20,004 nucleotides of DNA from JANMQK01 sp031370485 (GTDB taxonomy: Bacteria > Acidobacteriota > Polarisedimenticolia > Gp22-AA2): contig JANMQK010000014.1 of the NCBI GenBank assembly GCA_031370485.1, positions 1-20,004 on the forward strand. Direction: 5' to 3'. Positions 10,001 through 16,193 of the stretch are shown piece by piece. The notes beneath the pieces were generated by a model that searched no databases, was not told the DNA's origin, and worked only from the letters and a program-made list of their open reading frames with translations. The stretch's first letter is position 1. Each line of letters begins with the position of its first letter. Both the position numbers and the translations under genes were made by a program.

Positions 10001-10374
10001 GCGAGGGCCGTCGCCGCCCCCGGCCGGGTCTCGAGGTAGGAGGCAAGCCTTCCGCCCGCCTCCCGCACATGCCGCGCGAGGAGCGCCTCCTTCACGCCGT
10101 CGGGGAGCGCTCCTGGGACGTTCGTTCGACCCGATTCCAGGACGGCGCGCGCCAGCCAGTCATGGTGATAGAAGTGAACGTTCAGCAGCCCCGGAAACTC
10201 CTCCGCGAGGCGGATCTGAAGATGCGCGAGCAACCGCCGGGTCGGCGCGATGATGGCCGCGGGGGCGAGCGCGCCGTCGGCGTCGTCCTTCTTCAGCTCG
10301 CGGATGAGATCCGCGAGCCTCGCTTCGAGGACCGTGAAATCATGGTGCCCTTCGACCTTGGCTGTGTGCGGCAC
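7066..10374 (-). CDS. addB: AddB-type nuclease subunit with iron-sulfur cysteines
   Basis: A 1102-aa partner of AddA, a PD-(D/E)XK nuclease with an inactive helicase-like core. Seen in order: the APTRRLLAHL strand of the helicase-like fold (about residues 42-51), IAVIARTLEPYAPHL in the middle, VRILDAMQARGLTFD (motif V-like, about 560), and a C-terminal nuclease with GRFDRL and VSDYKTS. An isolated Cys in SRLESLGACAQ (about 770) plus C-x2-C-x5-C near residue 1050 (CTYCPFTRAC) form the four-cysteine [4Fe-4S] staple typical of AddB and CRISPR Cas4-type nucleases. Where Firmicute AddB carries Walker A, this protein has VEGHHDFTVLEARL with no GKT, so it should not bind ATP there. Start is GTG at 10374 with GAGAGG just upstream, 57 nt after the 155-aa gene. 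The 3' end overlaps addA. Confidence 0.9.
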   Translation of the reverse strand: MPHTAKVEGHHDFTVLEARLADLIRELKKDDADGALAPAAIIAPTRRLLAHLQIRLAEEFPGLLNVHFYHHDWLARAVLESGRTNVPGALPDGVKEALLARHVREAGGRLASYLETRPGAATALAATFDDLREAGVAADAAQRLADMTPRGRDLVRIYSAYEKSMDLLLSRGLADRAGMMQAALRELPSFIRRFRLVIHYGAYELIGVNLAMMKAIAASGVRLVFLAPFHATAPAYAYARRFWPGMLGEDPKTIDRPVTAGSLLADRLPLLYDETASPPGLTQPVTAFFHAQGMGAELREVALRILALHRDQEVPLRRIAVIARTLEPYAPHLQPAFSEHGLPFTTTASLGALREARVQAALDLARSVPGDFERQPLIDLFRSGLFHARGDDLSREAHAWDRLSREWRVARGFETWTRDLPSWVEEWEPYVPPDADDAMRQGAAALKETRLRQARALSRAVAALRSAARPVERAKRWTAWAAAMESIYAEHLDGFDSGPGGGPDPVAAIVLEVLSEMRLLDAAGLPFAADLALSYLESTLASLGLPIGSSGLPEVPRDEDNGGVRILDAMQARGLTFDAVHLIGFNADLFPRRPREDPFLGDQDRLLMRARLSAPLPVKAAAREEEHLLLAHLLGSARRWLTVSWQRADESGRARIPSLALREVARVTLGSTDLQRVEEAALRVPAHPGEAGLYAAQAHGVLPSAEAALNMALELRSPGALLAALPALPSSLAEEGTEALRSGLRMLSVVEEFGGKDLRYDAFVGEGAAPARAAWSPSRLESLGACAQHYFFRHVLHVDEMEEPAEAYDLDTRELGLLVHRVLHDVYEALAPALDQALSQADPLAAEAWQRHTRRLRARLRPRYPLLWESTSRLWLEAIQGFLRRDIPLLVGSGARLAGLEERVAASLTLDRPGRTIAIEGRFDRLHREAKGDMVVSDYKTSGTLEHQTDMATLLKGSRLQMPLYLLMAEAQLGTWSAAGARVRAEVIGVGPRFLPGAPGAEEDETRAVIDPEKFEKNRMGLLETVRILADLAAGGSFPLNETSRVCTYCPFTRACRRTHIPTLARIGAAAEASSYRLLRGKSTRAPLIDDVRAKAAEEDGA

Positions 10375-10431
10375 GTCGCCTCTCGCCCGGGGGGGCGGGG
10401 GCGATCATAGCGCGTCGGGGGCGGGCCGGGG

Positions 10432-10899
10432 CTAGTCCTTGGATCCGGAACCCGGGCCGGGCTCAGGCTCGGGGTCGAGGTTGGGGTCGAGGCTCGTGGC
10501 AAAGGTCGAGAGGTCGTCGTCGGGGGAGAGGCCGCGCTGATCGCGGTTCATGAATTCCGCGATTTCATCCTCGAGCGATTTCTCGGGTTCCTTCTTCGGC
10601 GGAGCTGAGGCAGGCTTGCGCGGCGCCGCGCGGCGGGGCGACTGCGGTTTTTCGTGCTCCCGATCGCAGTCCGCCCCGTGCTCCGGCGCATGGTGCGGCT
10701 CATGCTCCGGCGCGTCAGCGTCGAGCCCGCGAAGAGTGTCCTCCTCCGGCATGGATGGGGGAGGGGGCGGCGGCGCGAAGGCGGTGGGGATTTCGGCGGC
10801 GTCCGGCAGGAAGGCATCGACGAGCAGGGGGTGCCCCGGCGTGCGCACCTCCCGCTCGAACTTCCGGTAGATGTCTTCCTTCGTGTCGTCGCGTTCCAT
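10432..10899 (-). CDS. Small disordered acidic/proline-rich protein, unknown function
   Basis: A 155-aa protein not recognised as any family. The first 35 residues look ordered and charged (ERDDTKEDIYRKFEREVR, then GHPLLVDAFLPDA). A run of prolines (residues about 43-48) and a His/Glu-rich stretch (HEPHHAPEHG) follow. Then come a Lys/Pro/Ala segment, a short predicted amphipathic helix (SLEDEIAEFMNRD, about 108-120) and an Asp/Glu/Pro/Gly tail. No membrane segment or signal peptide. It is likely real: ATG at 10899 has a strong GGAGAGG ribosome site, starts 12 nt after the stop of the TPR gene, and lies in a packed same-strand series. The single helix in a disordered chain suggests an adaptor or linear-motif protein that binds a neighbour, which is inference. 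Confidence 0.65.
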   Translation of the reverse strand: MERDDTKEDIYRKFEREVRTPGHPLLVDAFLPDAAEIPTAFAPPPPPPSMPEEDTLRGLDADAPEHEPHHAPEHGADCDREHEKPQSPRRAAPRKPASAPPKKEPEKSLEDEIAEFMNRDQRGLSPDDDLSTFATSLDPNLDPEPEPGPGSGSKD

Positions 10900-10911
10900 C
10901 CCGCGCCTCTC

Positions 10912-11967
10912 CTAGTTCCTCGCGTCCTGCTGGAACATCCGCAGGCCCCTCTTGGCGTTCTCGTTGAGCGGGTCGAGCTCCACCGCCCGTCGCCAGGCCT
11001 CGACGGCCTTCTCCGACTGCTTCAGCGCGTAGAAGGAGTTGCCCAGGTTCGTGTAGGCGACCGACGAGTCGGCCGAGTTCTCGATCGCCTGCCCGAACAT
11101 CTGCACGGCGCGGTCGTAGCGCGCTGTGGTGTGGTACAGGAACCCCAGGTTGTTGTAGATCTCGCTCATCTTCGGATCGAGCGTGAGAGCTTTCTGGAAC
11201 GCCTCCACCGCCTGCTTCTCGCGTCCCTGCTTCGACAGCACCAGCCCCATGTTGTTGCAGGCCTCGGCGTAGTCCGGCTTGAGCTGCAGCGCCTTCTTGA
11301 AGGCCTCCATGGCCGCGTCCAGGGCGCCCCGGTAGTAGAGGGCCACGCCGCGGTTGTTGCAGACCACGGCCTCTTCCTGCCGGCGCTGCTCCAGGTCGGC
11401 CCGATCGCGCTGTAGCCGGGCCTCGATCGCGTCCATCACCGTCCGGTGGCCTTCCTGGAGGGCGCCGAGGACCGCTTCGACCCGGTCGATCCGGGCTGCG
11501 AGCCCGGCCGAGGACTGCTCGGTCCGCGCCACGGTCGCCGTCAGCAGCGACATCTCCTCGAGGAGGCGCTCGGCCATCTTCCCGGTCGTCGCGGCCGCCA
11601 TCTGTTGCGTCTCGGCCACGGCCGCCACCTGGGCGGAGACTTGCGCGAGACCGCCGCCGATCCGGTTCACGCTCCCCTCGATGCCAACGGTTTTCTGGAG
11701 CGTGGCCTGCGCCGCCTGCCCGACCTCCTTCTGGATGTCCTGGGAGAAGCGCACCAGGTCCTTCGACAGGTCCGGCTTGGCCGCCTGCGCCTCGGCCGCC
11801 TGGATCATCGCGCGGCTGCCCAGCATCAAGTTGCAGTCGCGCTGCTTGGTGTTGAAGAACCGGCAGCCTTCGAAGATGCACTCCCGGTTCACTGGCCGGC
11901 CCTGCTGGTCCACCGGCTTCAGCGCCGAGAGCATCGGGCAGATCATCGTGGTGCTCGTCGTGCTCAT
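10912..11967 (-). CDS. Four-Cys, coiled-coil and TPR protein
   Basis: A 351-aa predicted cytoplasmic protein with three parts. First, a compact cysteine motif with Cys10, Cys30, Cys35 and Cys45 (spacing x19, x4, x9; CIFEGC then RDC) that could bind zinc or an iron-sulfur cluster. Second, a long alpha-helical, Ala/Gln/Glu-rich region, residues about 60-200, likely coiled coil. Third, four canonical 34-residue TPRs, about 200-345 (each of the form NN-G-LY....A...F..AL.LDP). The ATG at 11967 is chosen because it forms an ATGA overlap with the upstream TPR gene and has GGAG 8 nt upstream. In-frame sequence further upstream, to 12537, is antisense-like arginine/proline filler inside the other gene. 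The architecture suggests a scaffold; no enzymatic residue is seen and no gene name fits. Confidence 0.85.
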   Translation of the reverse strand: MSTTSTTMICPMLSALKPVDQQGRPVNRECIFEGCRFFNTKQRDCNLMLGSRAMIQAAEAQAAKPDLSKDLVRFSQDIQKEVGQAAQATLQKTVGIEGSVNRIGGGLAQVSAQVAAVAETQQMAAATTGKMAERLLEEMSLLTATVARTEQSSAGLAARIDRVEAVLGALQEGHRTVMDAIEARLQRDRADLEQRRQEEAVVCNNRGVALYYRGALDAAMEAFKKALQLKPDYAEACNNMGLVLSKQGREKQAVEAFQKALTLDPKMSEIYNNLGFLYHTTARYDRAVQMFGQAIENSADSSVAYTNLGNSFYALKQSEKAVEAWRRAVELDPLNENAKRGLRMFQQDARN

Positions 11968-14900
11968 GCCGCGACTCCGTCGCCGAAGGTGAGGATGGTT
12001 TCGGCCTGCAGTCGTCGGCTCGCGCCCAGCAGGTCGGCCGCGATCATCTCGCGGTAGAGACGGTCCAGGGCGGCCCGCAGGTCGGCATCGGGACGCGCCT
12101 TGGCGAGTTGTTCCAGGGTCCTGATGGCCAGGCCGTGGTCGCCGGCGCGGGAGGCGCCGAACGCCAGGGCGCGGCTCGGGCCCAGACGGGTCAGGATCTC
12201 CGCGGCGCGGACATATTCGCCGCGGCGCAGGGCGATTTCGGCGCGCAGGTGCTCGGCCTGCTCGGCTTCGAGGCCCGCCGCCTCGGTCTCGAGGAGCGCC
12301 TCGGCCTGGTCGGGGTCGCCGAGATCGAGCATGACACGCACGGCGGCTTCGAGGTCGGCCGGCTGCGGCGACCCGTCGCCCAGGCTCCGGCGCAGGCGGG
12401 TCAGCTCTGCGCGCAGCGCGCCGAGATGGACTTCGTGCACCTGGGCCAGTAGGCGCGTGCGGTCGGGAGTCAGGCGCATCGCCTGGTCGATGAATCCGCG
12501 GGCCGCGGCCTGATCGCCCCGCCGCCCCGCAAGCCACCAGAGGCGCAGCAGGATGGAAAGCCGATCAGCGGACTCCCTGCCGCGGCGGCTCTCCTCCTGG
12601 AGGAGGCTCGTGGCCTGGTCGCTCTCACCAGCCGCGAGCCACAGATCGGCCAGCACCAGCGCGCAGGGGGCGGACTCGGGATGCCGGGATCGCAGTTCCT
12701 CGACCGCCTGCAGCGCCGCCGGGAGGAGGGCGGGATCGATGCGTCCGGCCTGGGCGAAATCGCGCGCCGCGTCGTCGATCCTCATCCGCTGTGCGTGGGC
12801 GCGCCCCCGCGACAGGTAGGCCCGCCCCATCTTCGGGCTGGCCTTCACCAGCGCCTCCAGTCCCTCGAAAGCCTCGTCGAGAAGGGACGGATCGGAGCGC
12901 AGCGCCGCCTCGTAAGCGACGAGGGCCTTGGCATGCTGGCCGGTGCGCAGGCAGGTCTCCGCGAGGATCATCGCGATGTGGGCGTTGCCGGGCTCGCGGC
13001 TGCACAGATCTTCGAGCCGCGGCAGCAGCCGGTCGGCGGCGTCGGGCACCTTCTGCAGCGCCCGCTGGATCGCCTCGGCCGCCGCGAGCGGCTTGCCGCG
13101 CGCGGCGTGAATGGCGCAGGTGGCGAGGTAGCCGTCCAGGCAGGCCGGCGCCGCCTCGATGACCTCGCGCAGCCGCTTCAGGGCCATCGGCGCGAGCGAC
13201 GGGTCGTGCCGGAAGGAGGCGTAGAGGCCCGCAACACTCTTCGGATATTTCTTCATCTTCTGCAGCGCCCTGCCCATCTCGTAGAGCGCGAACGGCTGGT
13301 CCGGGGACACCTTCAGAATCTGCTCCAGGTGCCCGGCGAGGATCGGGGCGAGATCCGGATGCGCATCGAGCAGCGACGATACGACCCGGATCGCCTGGCG
13401 GGTCTCCCCCTTCTCCATGAGCATGGCGATCGTCCAGAGCCCCGCCTGGGGCTCGGTGGGACAGGCGGCCATGAGCGCCCGCAGCTCCTCAAGGACGTCG
13501 TCGCGCAGGGTCGGGTCGGCGGCCCGGGCGGCGCGCAGGGCGGCGACCGCCTCGGCCGCCCGTCCCTCGGCGGTCATGATCTTGCCGAGGAGGAGCGATC
13601 CGAGCGCGTGCGTCCCCTCGACCTCGATCAGCGCCCTGAGACGGCGCACCACCTCGTCGAGCAGGGAGCGGTCGGCGCGGTAGGCCGCGTGGAGCCGGGA
13701 GGCGGCGGAGTCGATCTGGCCGCGCTCCTGGAGCGCCTCGCCCATCGCCAGGGAGACCCAGGCGGTCGAGGCGTCTTCGCGGATCTTGAGGGTCTCCTTC
13801 CCGACGGCGATCACCTTTTCATAGTCGCCGCGCAAAAGCAGCGTCCGCACCAGCCCGGTGCGCGCCTCGCAGTCGTCCGGCGACTCCTCGAGGATCGTCT
13901 CGTATTTCTCCAGCACGCGGTCGAGCAGCGCGGGGTTCGCCGCACCGGGGCGGCCGAGCTCGGCGAGCGCCGCGGTGTGGTTGCGCTGATCGAGGTACAG
14001 CGACGCCAGCAGGAACCGGGCCTCCGCCGCGCGCGGGTCGTCCCGGTCGAAGCGCTCCAGGACCTGCCGGACTTCGTCCGCGCGGGCGGGCGCCGCCCGC
14101 AGGACTTCGTTCAGCTCGGTGGCCGCGGCGGCAGGATCGCCGGCTCTCTGCAGCGCCTCGGCCCGCGCGAAGCGGACCGCCTGCGGCAAGGGGCTCCGGG
14201 GCTCGAGGGCGCGAAGCATCTCCGCGATCGGCGCGCCCAGCGCGGGAGAGGCCTCGATCAGGACCCCGACATCGTGGAGGAATTCGGCCGAGAGTTCCGG
14301 GTGCCCGGCGGCGACCTCTTTCAGATGCTCCAGCGCTTCGGGGAACCGCTTGAGCTCGATGCAGCATTCGGCGGCGGCGATGACAGCCCGCGGCGCCCTT
14401 CCGGATTCCGGCTTCCGAAGCGAGTCCAGCCGGGCGAGGGACTCTTCGGCCTTGCCGGGGATCGTGCGCACCAGGTGCCGGAGGACCACGATCGCCTGGT
14501 CGGTCTGGCCGGCCCCGGACTGCAGATCGGCGAGCATCAGGTGGGCGTCGGCGGACCCGGGGTCGATCTCGAGCGCGCGCATCAGCTTGGCGACGACGAT
14601 CCCGGCCTCGCCGGGGGCCAGCTCGAGCGCCTTGCGAAGGCTCTCGACCCCCTCGGTGGCGCGATTCTCCGCGAGATGAACGTCGGCCAGCAGGTGATGG
14701 GCCCGCACCAGGCTCGGGTGGGCCCCGACCAGCGCCAGGAGAGGCGCTTCGATCCCCTTGAGGCCTTCCTCCTCGGCCACCAGCACCAGAGTCTCGAGCG
14801 CCTGCTGCGGCTGGCCCCGGCGCATCAGCGCGGCAGAGAGCAGGCGGCGCGCGGGACCGCTCTGATCGCTTTTCGACATCGCGTTCAGTATGCCGATCGA

Positions 14901-15806
14901 CCTGTCGAGCTCGGCGCCGGTCTCGACCAGCGGGGCCAGGGCCTTGAGGACCGACGCCGGCTCCCCCGCGGCCTGCAGCGCCTCGACGAGGACGAACCGC
15001 AGCCCGGGGTGGTCGCCTTTAACTTGAAGGTAGGCGGTAAGCCTCTCGGCGACCGCCTTGGCCGCCTTCTGGTCGGTCTGGAGCGCCAGGCTGAAGTGCT
15101 TCGTCGCCTCCTCGCAGCGCTCGTTTTTCAGCAGCAGGTCGGCGATCACGACACGGAGCGCGGCGTTCTGGTAATCCTTTGCCGCCAGCGCCTCCAGGCG
15201 CGGCAGGAGAGTGTCCATTTCCTCCGGGTCGGCGCCGGCCAGCGTGCGGTAGATCTCCGCGGCCTTGCTGTAGTCGCGCTGGGCCTCGTACCCGAGCGCC
15301 ATGTGGTAGGCGGAGACCAGCGAGGTGCGCGGCATCTTCCCGCCGTGGGCGTTCTTGCGCAGGCCGTCCCACTTCGCCAGGTGCCGGGAGGCCGCGGCGC
15401 GGATCTCCTCCGGCTTCATCCGTTCGAGAGCCTCGTAGGCCGCTTTCAGGTCGTTGTGGCGAATGTGGTGCTCGACCAGGGCGTCGTAGAGCGGTCCCAC
15501 GTGGGGAGTGCGCGCGCGGATCTCCTCGATCGCTTCGCTGACGGAGGTGAACGCTTTCGGGTCTTTTCTCAGGAGCGACCGGAAGGCTTCCGCCCCCTCC
15601 GCGCCGCGACCGGCGAGACCCAGCAGCCTCCCCAGATCCATGAGGAGCCGAGGGTCGTCAGGAGAGGAGCGCTGGGCTTCCTTGAGGACCTCGATGGCCC
15701 GGGCCAGATCCCCTTTGGAATAAAGCTTGCGGGCCTTGGAGATGGCGCGCTCTTCGGCGCTCTTCGTCAGTTCCTGGACGATGTTCTTTAGCCCGCTCAG
15801 ATCCAT
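11964..15806 (-). CDS. Giant TPR protein built from 52-residue modules
   Basis: A 1280-aa, almost wholly alpha-helical solenoid with no signal peptide, membrane segment or enzymatic motif. The start is taken at ATG 15806 (MDLSGLKNIVQ), where the protein becomes helical and acidic. The frame is open to 15950 but that upstream part lacks coding character. The ribosome site is modest: GGAG 12 nt upstream, GGA 6 nt upstream. The N-terminal 80 residues hold ordinary TPRs. Most of the rest follows a period of 52 instead of 34: an extra helix (DPxLLxxxLxxLxALxxxxP) followed by a TPR (A...LA..L...G....A...L..AL). Seven copies lie in exact register at residues 712-1075. It likely acts as a protein-binding scaffold. 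It heads the series that continues into addBA; its partner is unknown. Confidence 0.87.
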   Translation of the reverse strand: MDLSGLKNIVQELTKSAEERAISKARKLYSKGDLARAIEVLKEAQRSSPDDPRLLMDLGRLLGLAGRGAEGAEAFRSLLRKDPKAFTSVSEAIEEIRARTPHVGPLYDALVEHHIRHNDLKAAYEALERMKPEEIRAAASRHLAKWDGLRKNAHGGKMPRTSLVSAYHMALGYEAQRDYSKAAEIYRTLAGADPEEMDTLLPRLEALAAKDYQNAALRVVIADLLLKNERCEEATKHFSLALQTDQKAAKAVAERLTAYLQVKGDHPGLRFVLVEALQAAGEPASVLKALAPLVETGAELDRSIGILNAMSKSDQSGPARRLLSAALMRRGQPQQALETLVLVAEEEGLKGIEAPLLALVGAHPSLVRAHHLLADVHLAENRATEGVESLRKALELAPGEAGIVVAKLMRALEIDPGSADAHLMLADLQSGAGQTDQAIVVLRHLVRTIPGKAEESLARLDSLRKPESGRAPRAVIAAAECCIELKRFPEALEHLKEVAAGHPELSAEFLHDVGVLIEASPALGAPIAEMLRALEPRSPLPQAVRFARAEALQRAGDPAAAATELNEVLRAAPARADEVRQVLERFDRDDPRAAEARFLLASLYLDQRNHTAALAELGRPGAANPALLDRVLEKYETILEESPDDCEARTGLVRTLLLRGDYEKVIAVGKETLKIREDASTAWVSLAMGEALQERGQIDSAASRLHAAYRADRSLLDEVVRRLRALIEVEGTHALGSLLLGKIMTAEGRAAEAVAALRAARAADPTLRDDVLEELRALMAACPTEPQAGLWTIAMLMEKGETRQAIRVVSSLLDAHPDLAPILAGHLEQILKVSPDQPFALYEMGRALQKMKKYPKSVAGLYASFRHDPSLAPMALKRLREVIEAAPACLDGYLATCAIHAARGKPLAAAEAIQRALQKVPDAADRLLPRLEDLCSREPGNAHIAMILAETCLRTGQHAKALVAYEAALRSDPSLLDEAFEGLEALVKASPKMGRAYLSRGRAHAQRMRIDDAARDFAQAGRIDPALLPAALQAVEELRSRHPESAPCALVLADLWLAAGESDQATSLLQEESRRGRESADRLSILLRLWWLAGRRGDQAAARGFIDQAMRLTPDRTRLLAQVHEVHLGALRAELTRLRRSLGDGSPQPADLEAAVRVMLDLGDPDQAEALLETEAAGLEAEQAEHLRAEIALRRGEYVRAAEILTRLGPSRALAFGASRAGDHGLAIRTLEQLAKARPDADLRAALDRLYREMIAADLLGASRRLQAETILTFGDGVAA
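12582..13673 (-). repeat. Seven exactly phased 52-residue (156-bp) protein repeats
   Basis: Within the giant TPR gene, units begin at residues 712, 764, 816, 868, 920, 972 and 1024. They open with DRSLLDEVV, DPTLRDDVL, HPDLAPILA, DPSLAPMAL, VPDAADRLL, DPSLLDEAF and DPALLPAAL. Every unit is exactly 52 residues with no indel. At DNA level the copies are diverged, so this is an old structural repeat, not a recent tandem duplication. Further units, less strict, occur at residues 193-500 (lengths 52, 52, 52, 48, 52, 53). Confidence 0.85.
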
Positions 15807-15832
15807 CGTGTTCCGCGTCTCCGCTTCCCGGG

Positions 15833-15838
15833 AATATA
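15833..15838 (-). promoter_or_regulatory. -10 element of the TPR-addBA series (candidate)
   Basis: Minus-strand TATATT matches five of six consensus bases in an otherwise GC-rich stretch. It would give a leader of about 20 nt. No consensus -35 is present; that position is occupied by an inverted repeat, which suggests dependence on a regulator. Confidence 0.4.
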
Positions 15839-15851
15839 GGTTCGGAGCACC

Positions 15852-15866
15852 CCGATGGCACATCGG
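15852..15866. promoter_or_regulatory. Inverted repeat over the -35 position of the TPR promoter
   Basis: CCGATG-GCA-CATCGG, perfect 6-bp arms with a 3-nt spacer, covers positions 15856-15861 where a -35 hexamer would lie for the TATATT at 15833-15838. Candidate operator or activator site; the binding protein is unknown. Confidence 0.35.
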
Positions 15867-15913
15867 TTGGACACGAAGTGCCTGATTCCCAGCCTCTTGC
15901 CGTGATGGGAGTC

Positions 15914-15929
15914 TGGACAGCCCTGTCCA
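15914..15929. promoter_or_regulatory. Inverted repeat upstream of the TPR promoter
   Basis: TGGACAG-CC-CTGTCCA, perfect 7-bp arms with a 2-nt spacer, about 76 bp upstream of the candidate TPR -10. Suitable for a dimeric regulator. Could act on either divergent gene. Confidence 0.35.
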
Positions 15930-16144
15930 ATGCGCCGTCCGACCGCCCAACCCCTTGAGCCGTCAGAGGTAATCGTCGCCTGCATGGCAGGGGGCGGGAA
16001 TCGTGTCGAGGACCCCGACACCGGGCCTTCCTGGCGGACTCCGAAGACCGATTTGTAATCGCCCGTATCGCCATGACCGCAGTGGGTTTGCGACGGGGCC
16101 TTACCGAAGCGTGTGTGGCAGGGGGGTTGCTCTTGTCCCAGTCG

Positions 16145-16159
16145 CCGGTCGCTGACCGG
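16145..16159 (+). promoter_or_regulatory. Hairpin in the 5' leader of the S8 protease gene
   Basis: CCGGTC-GCT-GACCGG forms a six-pair GC-rich stem with a 3-nt loop, ending 34 nt before the ATG and 22 nt before the SD. It may stabilise the leader or bind a protein. No U-tract follows, so it is not a terminator. Confidence 0.3.
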
Positions 16160-16193
16160 AACGAGGCAACCGGACGGATTTGGAGGGAGCGAT

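Larger units (their letters stand above)
15807..16193. other. 387-bp divergent regulatory region between the TPR operon and the S8 protease
   Basis: No credible gene. It holds a -10-like TATATT for the minus-strand TPR gene, two dyads upstream of it (15852-15866 and 15914-15929), a further dyad GTGTCG..CGACAC at 16003-16021, and a hairpin close to the protease start. A weak plus-strand -10 (TGTAAT, 16054-16059) has no convincing -35. Short open frames crossing the region lack ribosome sites and have arginine-rich filler composition. Confidence 0.6.

Noticed and set aside
10404..10409. TATGAT as a promoter for addBA
   Set aside because: No -35 at a suitable distance (GCCCCG) and no extended -10; noted only as a possibility in the operon finding.
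8902..10410. 502-codon plus-strand frame opposite addB
   Set aside because: Shadow of addB; Gly/Arg/Glu/His-rich filler without motifs.
11968..12537. N-terminal extension of the 351-aa TPR protein
   Set aside because: The extra 190 codons lie inside the giant TPR gene in another frame and are Arg/Pro-rich. The ATGA overlap start at 11967 is far better supported.
12681..15791. Plus-strand open frame of over 1000 codons opposite the giant TPR gene
   Set aside because: It is the antisense of a very GC-rich coding sequence with few stop-complement codons. Its translation is Arg/Gly/Leu/Gln-rich filler with no domain, and the minus strand shows clear TPRs.
15807..15950. N-terminal extension of the giant TPR protein
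   Set aside because: Open frame but no coding character, and it would cover the candidate promoter and dyad.
16113..16193. Earlier in-frame ATG for the S8 protease
   Set aside because: It would bury the signal peptide behind 27 polar residues and ignores the strong GGAGGGAG at 16182-16189.
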